From: Buttiauxella sp. A111
GTDB lineage: Bacteria; Pseudomonadota; Gammaproteobacteria; Enterobacterales; Enterobacteriaceae
NCBI RefSeq assembly: GCF_014189855.1
Contig: NZ_BJFN01000004.1
Coordinates: forward strand, 1 to 64,000
Reading direction: 5' to 3'
Length of the DNA: 64,000 bases
Shown: positions 17,636 through 26,780 of the stretch, one piece after another
How positions within the stretch are numbered: the stretch's first letter is position 1
Layout of the letters: each line of letters opens with the position of its first letter
Made by a program: the position numbers and the translations under genes
The notes under the pieces: model-generated
What the model was told of the DNA's origin: nothing
The model's input: only the letters and a program-made list of their open reading frames with translations
Database searches by the model: none

Positions 17636-19381
17636 ATGAGCACATTATTAACCGCACAATCTCTTAGCCTTGATACCGCCTTTGGCCCACTGCTGGCAGA
17701 CATTACCTTTACGCTGAAAAAAGGCGATCGCCTGGGTTTAATCGGCCACAACGGCTGCGGTAAAAGTACCCTTCTGAAACTGCTCGATGGCACTATTTCT
17801 GCAAATAGTGGCAGCGTGACGCGTGCGCATCACTGCCTGCTGGCGCGTGTCGAACAACATCTTCCTGAAGATTTGCATGCACTGACGCTACTCGATGCTG
17901 TGATGGCGCGACTAAGTGACGCGCAACAGCATACTGACGGCTGGCGGGCACAGGCTCTTCTGGCCAGCATGGGGTTTGATGAAGCCGCGTGGCAACTCAC
18001 CGCCGGAACATTGAGTGGCGGCCAACATACGCGTTTATTGCTGGCGCGTGCGTTGATTACCGAGCCGGATCTTCTGCTGCTTGATGAACCCAGCAACCAC
18101 CTCGATTTACCCACTTTGCTGTGGCTTGAACAGTTCTTACAAAACTGGAATGGCAGCTTTGTGTTGGTTTCCCACGATCAACATCTGCTGGATAGTGTGA
18201 CCAACGGCACGTGGATTTTGCGCGACCGCACACTCAGTTTCTTCCAGTTACCCTGCTCTGTTGCACGCGCGGCCCTGGTTGAACGTGACCGTACCGACGC
18301 GCACCGCCATCAGGCGGAGCAAAAGGAAATCGACCGTATTGCAGCCAGTGCGAAGCGTCTCGCAATTTGGGGTCGGGTTTACGATAACGAAGACCTGGCG
18401 CGCAAAGCCAAGCAGATGGAAAAGCGCATCGACAAATTAAAAGACAGCCAAACCGAACTGAGTGAGGCAAATCTGTGGCAACTGATATTAAAAGGTGCAG
18501 CGTTACCGGCGGATCGTTTGCTGGAAATGCAAAACCTGGCTGTCAGCCCTGCGCCCGATTGCTCACCGCTGTTTACCCTGGCAATGCAGCGCCTGAAAAG
18601 TGGTGATCGGGTGGCAATAATTGGCCGCAACGGATGTGGTAAATCGTCGCTGTTACGCATGCTGTGGCAGCACTATTTACAGTCACAAAATCAGCCGCCG
18701 CAGGATGAATCTGGGATCCGCCTGCATCCTCGCGTCGAGATGGGTTATTACGACCAAACGTTGCACCAGTTAAAAGATGACGACACGTTGCTTCAAGCGC
18801 TCGAACCTTTTGCCCCATTAACCGAGCGCGACCGCAAAATGGCGTTAATCAGCGCGGGTTTTGCCTGGTTGCGGCACGGGCAAACGGTCAGCACATTAAG
18901 CGGTGGCGAGCGTTCCAGGCTGTTATTTGTTGGCTTGACGTTGGCGCGTTATTCATTGCTGCTGCTTGATGAGCCGACCAACCACCTGGATATGGAAGGC
19001 AAAGAGGCGTTGGCCGAAACGCTGCAAAGCTACGAAGGTGGCGTGTTGTTGGTGACGCACGACCGGACGTTAATCGCTAAAAGCTGTAATCGCTTCTGGT
19101 TGATTGATGATGGCGAGCTTAGCGAATGGCACTCTTTGGATGGATTGTATGCGCAACTGGCGAGTGAGAATGCGAGCGTTACGTTGTCACCATCAGCGTC
19201 GGAGTTGCCAACCGTGGTGGCAAACCCTTCGGCAGCAGATAGCTGGCTGGAACGGTTGGTCGAACTCGAGGAGAAGCTGACTCAGGACTTAGCACGCAAA
19301 CCCGGCCATCAAAAACCGGCGTTACAGCAGCAGTGGCGCGAGGAGATAGCATCACTTAATTTGCGGCTGGAACTGGAGTAA
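17636..19381 (+). CDS. ABC-F family ATPase (ribosome-associated or resistance type)
   Basis: The 581-residue protein has two ABC ATPase domains and no membrane segment, the hallmark of ABC-F proteins that act on the ribosome. Domain 1 has GHNGCGKST (about 41-49), LSGGQ and LLLLDEPSNHLD. Domain 2 has GRNGCGKSS (about 329-337), LSGGERSR and LLLLDEPTNHLD. The charged linker (about 215-285: EIDRIAASAKRLAIWGR..KAKQMEKRIDKLK) is the P-site tRNA-interacting region of this family. It is not clearly Uup, YheS, EttA or YbiT. A short possible leader peptide precedes it. Role could be translation rescue or antibiotic protection; undecided. Confidence 0.87.
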   Translation: MSTLLTAQSLSLDTAFGPLLADITFTLKKGDRLGLIGHNGCGKSTLLKLLDGTISANSGSVTRAHHCLLARVEQHLPEDLHALTLLDAVMARLSDAQQHTDGWRAQALLASMGFDEAAWQLTAGTLSGGQHTRLLLARALITEPDLLLLDEPSNHLDLPTLLWLEQFLQNWNGSFVLVSHDQHLLDSVTNGTWILRDRTLSFFQLPCSVARAALVERDRTDAHRHQAEQKEIDRIAASAKRLAIWGRVYDNEDLARKAKQMEKRIDKLKDSQTELSEANLWQLILKGAALPADRLLEMQNLAVSPAPDCSPLFTLAMQRLKSGDRVAIIGRNGCGKSSLLRMLWQHYLQSQNQPPQDESGIRLHPRVEMGYYDQTLHQLKDDDTLLQALEPFAPLTERDRKMALISAGFAWLRHGQTVSTLSGGERSRLLFVGLTLARYSLLLLDEPTNHLDMEGKEALAETLQSYEGGVLLVTHDRTLIAKSCNRFWLIDDGELSEWHSLDGLYAQLASENASVTLSPSASELPTVVANPSAADSWLERLVELEEKLTQDLARKPGHQKPALQQQWREEIASLNLRLELE

Positions 19382-19392
19382 GCGTTAATGTC

Positions 19393-19466
19393 GGATGTCG
19401 CTACGCTAACCCACTTACACAGACCCGTCACAGGGTCGTTGTAGGGGATTAGCGGCAGCGACATCC
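19393..19466. repeat. 74-bp imperfect inverted repeat between convergent genes
   Basis: The ends GGATGTCGCT and AGCGACATCC are perfect inverted copies, continued by CGCTAA/TTAGCG and an inner dyad GACCC/GGGTC. The fold is a long branched stem between the ABC-F gene and trg, which converge here. It resembles a dispersed palindromic repeat that also serves as a bidirectional terminator. Confidence 0.6.
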
Positions 19467-19481
19467 TTCAATTAATCGCGG

Positions 19482-21173
19482 TTAAAAAGTCGCCCAGTTA
19501 TCGTCATCGTTCACCACGGTGCGCGCCCTGGACGAGGGCTGCTTAGGTTTTTCCTTCTTAGCCGCTATCGTGTGATGCTGGTTGTCTAAACGGAAAATGC
19601 CTACCGCCGCGGTTAAACGTGCAGCCTGTTCCTCAAGGGACGTCGCCGCCGCAGACGCTTCTTCAACCAGGGAAGCGTTCTGTTGCGTCACGTTATCCAT
19701 CTCATGGATGGCAATACCCACTTGCTCAATACCACGGCTTTGCTCATCTGATGCTGCGGCAATTTCCTGCATAATATCGGTGACACGCCGCACGGCACTC
19801 ACAATACCGGTCATGGTTTCTCCGGCGTGCGCAACCTGGTTTGAGCCACTATCAATCAGCGATACCGATTCACTGATCAGCCCCTCAATTTCTTTTGCCG
19901 CCTGGGCACTGCGTTGTGCCAGAGTGCGCACTTCGCTTGCGACCACCGCAAAACCGCGCCCTTGTTCACCGGCACGCGCAGCTTCTACTGCCGCATTGAG
20001 CGCCAGAATATTGGTCTGGAATGCGATGCTGTTGATCACCGCCGTGATCTCAGAAATTTTCTTCGAACTGGACGAGATATTGTTCATGGTGCTAACGACA
20101 CCCGAAACAATCCGCCCGCCATCACTGGCTTTATTCGACGCCTCTTCCGCCAGTTTGGTGGCGTGATGGGCGTTATCCGCGTTCTGTTTTACGGTCGCCG
20201 TTAGCTGTTCCATGCTGGCTGCCGTTTCTTCAAGCGCCGCCACTTGCTGCTCGGTGCGTGCAGATAAATCCGTGTTGCCGGCAGAAATCTCGCTGGTGCC
20301 TTGATAAATTGCTTCGGCACCTGAACGCACCTCACCGACGGTGTTCACCAGTGAAGCCTGCATTTCCTGTAGGTTCTGATTGAGCTTGCCAATTTCGCTG
20401 CGTCCATGAGCGATCAACGCCTGGGTTAAATCCCCTTGAGCTATGTGTTCGATGCGCGTAGCCGCCTGTTGCAGCGGTTGAATCACCACCCGACGCAGCA
20501 CCACAAAGGTGAAAACGGTCATGAAAATGGCCAGTGCAAATGCGCCAGCCATCAGCATCACACTCAGGTGCGAGCGAGCCTGAGCCTGTTCTTTAAGGGC
20601 AATCGCACGGTCGGTACGGATCTGAGCCGCTTGCACTAAGAGCTTGTTATAGTCGGCATCCAGCTTACGCGCTTGTTCGTTTTCATGGTTGATGATGGCT
20701 TCAAACATGCCGTTTTTGGCATATTTCATCATCGGAGCCATGCCTTTCGTCAGGTACTCGTTGAAGCGTTCGCGTAATTGGTTCTCCAGCGCTTCGCCTT
20801 CCTCAACTTTGTTAGCACGCGCCATATAGATGTCAAAACCGGCTTGTGCTTGCTTTATCAGCCTGTCGGCTTCAGCGATATTTGACTTCATATCCTCCAT
20901 ATCAGCCACGCGCCCGGCTGCACCCGCATGAATGATGTTTAAACGTGCACTGCGCAGATCGGTTGAACTGTCTGATAGACCGATGCGTACCTGAATTTCA
21001 TTAGTGACGTCTTGCAGCGCTTTTTCACTTTGCACTAAATAGTAGCTCGCCAGGCCAACGCATAACGCGAACAGCACCAGAATCCCCACCAGGATGGAGG
21101 TAAACAACGGCACCAACCGAATGTGATGCCAGAAACGAACATTCCCCTGCGGGGCGATTTTTGTCTTTGCCAT
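19482..21173 (-). CDS. trg: Trg-like methyl-accepting chemotaxis receptor
   Basis: From ATG 21173 the protein is 563 residues. An in-frame ATG at 21251 would add 26, but the shorter form puts HHIRLVPLF just before the first membrane segment (about 19-44), as in E. coli Trg. Periplasmic residues [16 protein letters not shown] match Trg almost exactly. A second membrane segment (about 203-223), a HAMP region and the signalling hairpin ([39 protein letters not shown]) follow. The last residues are NWATF, close to the NWETF pentapeptide that docks CheR and CheB. E. coli Trg senses ribose and galactose through periplasmic binding proteins. Confidence 0.88.
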   Translation of the reverse strand: MAKTKIAPQGNVRFWHHIRLVPLFTSILVGILVLFALCVGLASYYLVQSEKALQDVTNEIQVRIGLSDSSTDLRSARLNIIHAGAAGRVADMEDMKSNIAEADRLIKQAQAGFDIYMARANKVEEGEALENQLRERFNEYLTKGMAPMMKYAKNGMFEAIINHENEQARKLDADYNKLLVQAAQIRTDRAIALKEQAQARSHLSVMLMAGAFALAIFMTVFTFVVLRRVVIQPLQQAATRIEHIAQGDLTQALIAHGRSEIGKLNQNLQEMQASLVNTVGEVRSGAEAIYQGTSEISAGNTDLSARTEQQVAALEETAASMEQLTATVKQNADNAHHATKLAEEASNKASDGGRIVSGVVSTMNNISSSSKKISEITAVINSIAFQTNILALNAAVEAARAGEQGRGFAVVASEVRTLAQRSAQAAKEIEGLISESVSLIDSGSNQVAHAGETMTGIVSAVRRVTDIMQEIAAASDEQSRGIEQVGIAIHEMDNVTQQNASLVEEASAAATSLEEQAARLTAAVGIFRLDNQHHTIAAKKEKPKQPSSRARTVVNDDDNWATF

Positions 21174-21424
21174 ATCCTTGGTTTCTCTTTTTGTAAAAAG
21201 GGGTTTCTGTAAATGAGTCATCGGCCCTGCGAAACCAAAGGTTGAATGCAAAGTTACCGTTTTGTGGTGGGGTTAACACATTCATGCCTAAAAGATAGCC
21301 CGATCACAATTCCCCAGAAAAGTAGCCTGGCTTACAGACTGGTTAAAGAGGAGTAAACTATTTGTCATGATGAATGGCGTCACCGCGTGCGGTCGCCGTC
21401 GCCCAAAGGATAGATACCGGTAAT

Positions 21425-23722
21425 ATGAAATTTAAATCTGCTATTAAACCCTATCACGCTGCGGCCGGTGGCTGGGGCTCGCTTGAAGCCACGACTCGCT
21501 TTGTTATCGACAGCAAACACGCCTTAAAAAACCTGCGCAACCTGATGCGTATGAATAAAGCCAAAGGGTTTGACTGCCCGGGATGCGCGTGGGGCGATGA
21601 CAATAAAAGTACTTTTAGCTTCTGCGAGAACGGCGCGAAGGCCGTCACCTGGGAAGCGACTCGCCGATTCATCGACCATGCGTTTTTTGCGCAGCACAGC
21701 GTCAGTAAACTGTACCAACAAAGCGATTATTTCCTTGAATATCAAGGGCGTTTAACCGAACCGCTCAGTTACAATCCACAAACCGACCATTACGAAGCGA
21801 TAAGCTGGGATGATGCCTTTAAGTTGATCGCTCAACATATCAATGCGCTGGATAATCCCGACCAGATGGAGCTGTATACCTCCGGGCGCGCCAGCAACGA
21901 AGCCTCTTATCTGTATCAACTTTTTGGCCGTATGGTCGGGACGAACAACTTCCCTGATTGCTCGAATATGTGTCACGAAGCCAGCGGCAGCGGCCTGAAG
22001 CGCAGTATCGGCGTGGGTAAAGGCACGATTCATCTCAACGATTTTGATAAAGCCAATGCCATTTTCGTGTTTGGCCAAAACCCAGGGACCAATCACCCAC
22101 GCATGTTGCACAGCTTGCGTCATGCCGCTGAAAACGGCGCGCAAATTGTCACCTTTAATACGCTGCGTGAACGCGGCCTCGAGCGATTCGCCGATCCGCA
22201 AAAGCCGTTAGAAGTGGTCACGCCGCTGGCGGGCAACATCAGCACGTATTATTACCAGCCCAATTTGGGCGGCGATATGGCGGCCATTCGCGGCATGGCG
22301 AAAGCGTTGCTGGAAACTCATCGTCAGCAACTGGCGCAAGGTCATGCAGGTATTTTTGACGCGAAATTTATCGCTGAACACACGCAAGGCGTGGAGGCCT
22401 GGTTTGCCGAAATCGACAACACCAGTTGGGAGCACATCACCCAACAATCAGGATTAACCGAACAGCAATTACGCGATGCCGCCGCGGTCTGGCAGCAGGC
22501 CGAGCGCGTGATTTGTACCTGGGCGATGGGGATAACCCAGCATAAACATTCGCTCAATACGGTACGTGAAATCGTTAACCTGCAACTGTTGGGCGGCCAT
22601 TTGGGCAAAGAAGGTGCCGGACTTTGCCCGGTACGCGGCCACAGTAATGTGCAGGGTAATCGCACGATGGGGATTGATGAAAAACCCTCTGCGGCATTGC
22701 TCGATAGCCTGGCGGCGCATTTTGATTTTGAGCCTCCACGCGCGCGAGGTCATAACACCGTGGAAGCGCTTGCCGCCATGCTGCGTGATGAAGTTAAAGT
22801 GTTGATTGCACTTGGCGGGAATCTTGCGGCAGCAGCACCAGACAGCCCGCGCACCGAAGAAGCCTTGCAGCGCTGCGGCCTGACGGTCCATATCAGCACC
22901 AAACTCAACCGCAGCCATTTGGTGCCAGGTAAAGCGGCATTGATTTTGCCCACCCTTGGCCGTACCGAAGAAGATATGCAGGCCAGCGGGCGGCAGTTCA
23001 TCACCGTCGAAGATTCGTTCAGTATGGTGCACGCTTCCGAAGGGATTGGGAAACCGATTGCTGACACTCAACGCTCAGAAACAGCGATTGTCACTGGTAT
23101 TGCCGCGGCCGTTCTGGGGTGCGAGAAAGTAGACTGGCGAGCGTTGGCAGACAACTACGATTTAATCCGCGACCACATTGCCGCCACCCTGCCCGGTTTT
23201 AAAGACTTCAACCGGCAATGCGAAAAACCCGGTGGATTCTGGCTTGGGAATGCGGCCGCGCAGTTGCGCTTTAATACGCCATCGGGCAAAGCCGAATTCA
23301 GCGCCGCTCCGCTGCCAGAGTCTTTGTTCGGTGAGTTAACGGCACCGTTTGTACTCCAGACGCTGCGCTCCCATGACCAGTACAACACCACCATTTATGG
23401 GTTGGACGATCGTTACCGTGGCGTTTACGGCCAACGTGAGGTGTTGTTTATTAATCCGGAAGATCTTAGCGCGCTGGACTTACATGACGGTGATTTGGTG
23501 GATATTGAAACCATCTGGAATGATGGCATTACCCGTAAAGTCAGCGGATTCAAAATCGTGCCGTACAATATTCCGCGTGGCAATTTAGCCGCGTATTACC
23601 CCGAAACGAACCCATTGGTTCCACTGACAAGCGTCGGTGACGATACAGGTACGCCAACATCAAAATCTGTACCGGTAAAAATCAGCCGTACAGCTTCTGT
23701 GGCAGATAAACGTATCGCTTAA
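21425..23722 (+). CDS. ydeP: FdhF/YdeP family molybdopterin oxidoreductase
   Basis: A 765-residue protein from ATG 21425 aligns from MKFKSAIKPYHAAAGGWGS with E. coli YdeP (KKKIESYQGAAGGWG). An in-frame ATG at 21374 would add 17 residues not seen in the family. Features are DCPGCAW near 50, NNFPDCSNMCHEAS, GQNPGTNHPRML, ICTWAMGITQHKH and VRGHSNVQGNRT, typical bis-MGD binding segments of the FdhF-like family. YdeP in E. coli belongs to the EvgA acid-resistance regulon; the reaction is unknown. This protein is diverged enough that it could be a paralogue, so the symbol is tentative. Confidence 0.82.
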   Translation: MKFKSAIKPYHAAAGGWGSLEATTRFVIDSKHALKNLRNLMRMNKAKGFDCPGCAWGDDNKSTFSFCENGAKAVTWEATRRFIDHAFFAQHSVSKLYQQSDYFLEYQGRLTEPLSYNPQTDHYEAISWDDAFKLIAQHINALDNPDQMELYTSGRASNEASYLYQLFGRMVGTNNFPDCSNMCHEASGSGLKRSIGVGKGTIHLNDFDKANAIFVFGQNPGTNHPRMLHSLRHAAENGAQIVTFNTLRERGLERFADPQKPLEVVTPLAGNISTYYYQPNLGGDMAAIRGMAKALLETHRQQLAQGHAGIFDAKFIAEHTQGVEAWFAEIDNTSWEHITQQSGLTEQQLRDAAAVWQQAERVICTWAMGITQHKHSLNTVREIVNLQLLGGHLGKEGAGLCPVRGHSNVQGNRTMGIDEKPSAALLDSLAAHFDFEPPRARGHNTVEALAAMLRDEVKVLIALGGNLAAAAPDSPRTEEALQRCGLTVHISTKLNRSHLVPGKAALILPTLGRTEEDMQASGRQFITVEDSFSMVHASEGIGKPIADTQRSETAIVTGIAAAVLGCEKVDWRALADNYDLIRDHIAATLPGFKDFNRQCEKPGGFWLGNAAAQLRFNTPSGKAEFSAAPLPESLFGELTAPFVLQTLRSHDQYNTTIYGLDDRYRGVYGQREVLFINPEDLSALDLHDGDLVDIETIWNDGITRKVSGFKIVPYNIPRGNLAAYYPETNPLVPLTSVGDDTGTPTSKSVPVKISRTASVADKRIA

Positions 23723-23732
23723 AAAGCAAAAA

Positions 23733-23772
23733 CCTTTTGTTGTCTATACTTTGAAAAATAGACAACAAAAGG
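23733..23772. promoter_or_regulatory. Perfect 15-bp hairpin covering the ribosome binding site of the next gene
   Basis: Arms CCTTTTGTTGTCTAT (23733-23747) and ATAGACAACAAAAGG (23758-23772) are fully complementary with a 10-nt loop. The right arm contains AAAAGG, part of the AAAAGGTG ribosome binding site of the gene starting at 23779. On the minus strand the stem is followed by a T-rich stretch, so it could terminate antisense transcripts; on the plus strand there is no T-run. Confidence 0.65.
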
Positions 23773-23778
23773 TGACTT

Positions 23779-24045
23779 ATGCTTTGGCTTGAGCAAGGAC
23801 TCTACGTAAAAATAGTGGAAATGGACAATGGGCCACGTCCGTTGCCTCTCCAGAGCGGTTTCAACTCCGAAACCTGTTATCGGGCGCTGGGGTGCTTTAA
23901 TCCTTCTGAATCGTCTGACGCCTGGTACATTCTTTCTAACGACCGCGATGAAATCTGGTTTATCAGTAACCGACATTTACGCACCGTTTTCCTGAAACCC
24001 GAATTGCGTGAGTTTCGTCTCCCGCTGTCGACAACCCATCATTAA
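23779..24045 (+). CDS. Uncharacterised 88-residue protein
   Basis: The frame begins MLWLEQGLYVKIVEMDNGPR and has good coding character and a clear AAAAGGTG site 6 nt before ATG. It has no signal peptide, membrane segment or cysteine cluster; it is rich in Trp, Phe and Asp/Glu in the middle (DAWYILSNDRDEIWFISNRH). I do not recognise a family. It sits alone after the YdeP-type gene, and its ribosome binding site lies inside a strong hairpin, so it may be regulated at translation. Confidence 0.65.
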   Translation: MLWLEQGLYVKIVEMDNGPRPLPLQSGFNSETCYRALGCFNPSESSDAWYILSNDRDEIWFISNRHLRTVFLKPELREFRLPLSTTHH

Positions 24046-24053
24046 ACCCTTGC

Positions 24054-24075
24054 CGGGTAATATTCCGATTACCCG
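24054..24075 (+). terminator. Hairpin after the 88-residue gene
   Basis: Arms CGGGTAAT (24054-24061) and ATTACCCG (24068-24075) with a 6-nt loop begin 9 nt after the stop. A pyrimidine-rich stretch (ACTCTCTCCCTCTTC) follows in place of a pure T-run. Confidence 0.6.
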
Positions 24076-24271
24076 ACTCTCTCCCTCTTCTCACTCACCT
24101 TTTCGCAATAAATGCGAAATCTCTCATTAACAACTTTGCAATATCATAACGGGAGATTATGATACCCAGACATTAACCATTTGGTTCATTATTATGTGTC
24201 ACACCGTTTTAACCCTCGTTAAAATCGAACGATCACATCAATTATTACACCAGACGGTACAAATCAAACGA

Positions 24272-24323
24272 TCTCCTGCGACAAGGAGACGTTGTTGCAC
24301 ATGAAGTGTGCGGAACACACTTC
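24272..24323 (+). promoter_or_regulatory. Two hairpins in the leader of the PQQ dehydrogenase gene
   Basis: TCTCCT (24272-24277) pairs with AGGAGA (24284-24289), and GAAGTGTG (24303-24310) pairs with CACACTTC (24316-24323). The second ends 3 nt before the AGGAGA ribosome binding site. The first hairpin's AGGAGA copies that site, so alternative pairing of TCTCCT with the true site is possible. Confidence 0.4.
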
Positions 24324-24337
24324 GACAGGAGAACGTT

Positions 24338-26728
24338 ATGGAAATTTACACTCCCCCACGCGGCCTGGCATTAGGATTGCTGTGGGTTCTTGGCGGGCTG
24401 ATGGGTTTGATCGGCCTCGCTATTGGCATTGGCGGTGCTTATCTCGTGGCTCTTGGCGGAAGCTTTTATTTCCTGCTGATGGGCATCGCCATGCTCATCT
24501 CCGCCGTTTTGATTTTGAAAAAGAAAACTGCGGGCCTGGTGCTGTATGGCCTGGCATTCATCTGCTCACTATTTTGGGCCATCAGCGATGCAGGGATGGA
24601 TTTTTGGCCGTTATTTTCGCGCCTGTTTACCTTTGCAGTGCTGGCATTTCTGTCCGCCATTAGCTGGCCGATTTTACGAGCTACGCACAGTAAGGCTGCG
24701 GTAAAAAAAGCGCCTGCTTATGGCATCGCCGCTCTGCTCGCTGTTTGTATGCTGGTGAGCGCAGGCTGGATGTTCGTGCCACAGGTACAAGTAGCCGCCA
24801 ATGAAGACGTGCCGGTAAAACCGGTTGCGCCGGGTGATACGCAAAAAGACTGGAAACACTGGGGTAATACCCCTCACGGTGACCGTTTTGCCGCGCTCGA
24901 TCAAATCAACAAAGCTAACGTCAGCAATCTGAAAGTGGCCTGGGTTGCTCACACGGGAGATATTCCGCAAAGCAACGGTTCAGGCGCTGAAGATCAAAAC
25001 ACCCCATTACAAGTAGGCGATACGCTGTTTGTCTGCACGCCGTACAGCAAAGTGCTGGCGCTGGATGTGGATTCTGGCAAAGAAAAATGGCGTTTTGACA
25101 GCAAGGCGACCGCACCAAACTGGCAACGCTGCCGTGGTTTAGGTTATTACGAAGAAACCACTCAACACGCCGTAGCGCCTGTGGCAGAGACTGCGCAACC
25201 TGCGCTCTGCCCTCGCCGCCTGTTCCTGCCGACCACCGATGCACGTCTGCTGGCGATTAACGCCGATAACGGCAAATTGTGCGAAGACTTTGGTGACCAC
25301 GGTACCGTGGATTTGAAAGTCGGTATGGGCGAAGTCAAACCGGGTTATTACCAGCAAACCTCTACGCCATTGGTAGCGGGGAATGTCGTGGTTGTGGGCG
25401 GACGCGTGGCGGATAACTTCTCCACGGGTGAACCTCCTGGTGTGGTGCGCGCTTATGACGTTCACACCGGCAAACTGGCATGGGCGTGGGACCCAGGCAA
25501 CCCGGCGATTACCGACGTTCCACCGGAAGGCCAGACCTATACACGCGGCACGCCGAACGTCTGGTCCGCAATGTCATACGACGAGAAACTCGGTTTGATT
25601 TACCTGCCGACCGGTAACGCAACACCTGATTTCTTCGGCGGCACACGTACTGCACAAGATGACAAATACAGCTCCTCTATTGTTGCGGTCGATGCGTCAA
25701 CGGGCCAGGTACGCTGGCATTATCAAACCACCCATCACGATCTGTGGGATTTCGACCTGCCATCACAACCACTGCTATATGACTTACCCGACGGCAAAGG
25801 CGCTACCACGCCAGTCATTGTCCAGACTTCCAAACAGGGCATGATTTTCATGCTTAACCGCGAAACCGGTGAACCTGTTGCGAAAGTGGAAGAGCGTCCG
25901 GTTCCGCAGGGCAATATTGAAGGCGAACGCTATTCGAAAACCCAGCCGTACTCCGTCGGAATGCCAATGATTGGCAATGAAACCCTGACCGAGTCGGACA
26001 TGTGGGGCGCAACCCCGATCGACTTGTTGATTTGCCGCATCGAATTTAAAGGGATGCGTCACGAAGGTGTATACACACCGCCTGGTCTGGATCGTTCCCT
26101 GCAATTCCCTGGGTCGCTTGGGGGAATGAACTGGGGCAGTGTTTCCGTTGACCCAAACAACAGCCTGATGTTTGTTAACGATATGCGTCTGGGGCTGGCA
26201 AATTACATGGTGCCGCGTGCAAACGTTGCGAAAAATGCCAGCGGCATCGAGATGGGTATTGTTCCAATGGACGGCACACCATTTGGCGCGATGCGCGAAC
26301 GTTTCCTCTCACCGCTGGGCATTCCCTGCCAAAAACCTCCGTTCGGTACCATGTCAGCCGTTGACCTGAAATCAGGGAAAATCGTCTGGCAGGTGCCGGT
26401 GGGTACTGTGCAGGACACCGGCCCGCTTGGGATCCGCATGCGCCTGCCGATTCCAATCGGCATGCCAACGCTCGGTGCGTCGTTGTCCACGCAGTCCGGC
26501 CTGCTGTTCTTCGCGGGTACACAGGATTTCTATCTGCGCGCGTTTGATACCGCAAACGGTAAGGAAATCTGGAAATCACGTCTGCCGGTGGGCAGCCAGT
26601 CAGGCCCGATGACCTATGTGTCACCGAAAACCGGTAAGCAGTACATTGTGATTAACGCAGGCGGCGCTCGTCAGTCTCCTGACAGGGGTGATTACATCAT
26701 CGCTTACGCGTTACCGGACGAGGAATAA
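24338..26728 (+). CDS. Membrane-bound PQQ-dependent dehydrogenase, glucose/quinate/shikimate family
   Basis: ATG 24338 with AGGAGA upstream gives 796 residues, the same length as E. coli Gcd. Five hydrophobic segments fill residues 1-150, then a large periplasmic eight-bladed beta-propeller binds pyrroloquinoline quinone. Visible blade motifs include WRFDSKA, TTHHDLWDFDLPSQP, MWGATPIDLLICR and GGMNWGSVSVDP. Such enzymes oxidise sugars or quinate/shikimate in the periplasm and pass electrons to ubiquinone. Divergence from Gcd in the substrate face makes another polyol or quinate plausible. No pqq biosynthesis genes are in the window, so the cofactor would come from elsewhere. Strong terminator at the end. 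Confidence 0.86.
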   Translation: MEIYTPPRGLALGLLWVLGGLMGLIGLAIGIGGAYLVALGGSFYFLLMGIAMLISAVLILKKKTAGLVLYGLAFICSLFWAISDAGMDFWPLFSRLFTFAVLAFLSAISWPILRATHSKAAVKKAPAYGIAALLAVCMLVSAGWMFVPQVQVAANEDVPVKPVAPGDTQKDWKHWGNTPHGDRFAALDQINKANVSNLKVAWVAHTGDIPQSNGSGAEDQNTPLQVGDTLFVCTPYSKVLALDVDSGKEKWRFDSKATAPNWQRCRGLGYYEETTQHAVAPVAETAQPALCPRRLFLPTTDARLLAINADNGKLCEDFGDHGTVDLKVGMGEVKPGYYQQTSTPLVAGNVVVVGGRVADNFSTGEPPGVVRAYDVHTGKLAWAWDPGNPAITDVPPEGQTYTRGTPNVWSAMSYDEKLGLIYLPTGNATPDFFGGTRTAQDDKYSSSIVAVDASTGQVRWHYQTTHHDLWDFDLPSQPLLYDLPDGKGATTPVIVQTSKQGMIFMLNRETGEPVAKVEERPVPQGNIEGERYSKTQPYSVGMPMIGNETLTESDMWGATPIDLLICRIEFKGMRHEGVYTPPGLDRSLQFPGSLGGMNWGSVSVDPNNSLMFVNDMRLGLANYMVPRANVAKNASGIEMGIVPMDGTPFGAMRERFLSPLGIPCQKPPFGTMSAVDLKSGKIVWQVPVGTVQDTGPLGIRMRLPIPIGMPTLGASLSTQSGLLFFAGTQDFYLRAFDTANGKEIWKSRLPVGSQSGPMTYVSPKTGKQYIVINAGGARQSPDRGDYIIAYALPDEE

Positions 26729-26737
26729 GTAAAAAAA

Positions 26738-26760
26738 AGCGGGTGCACAATGCACCCGCT
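26738..26760. terminator. Bidirectional terminator between PQQ dehydrogenase and DppA-like genes
   Basis: Ten-bp perfect arms AGCGGGTGCA and TGCACCCGCT with a 3-nt loop. Eight A precede and TCTT follow, so it can stop both convergent transcripts, best on the minus strand. Confidence 0.88.
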
Positions 26761-26780
26761 TCTTATGAGTTCCTGCCAGC

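Noticed and set aside
22469..23071. 200-codon minus-strand frame inside the YdeP-type gene
   Set aside because: Antisense shadow of a strongly supported oxidoreductase.
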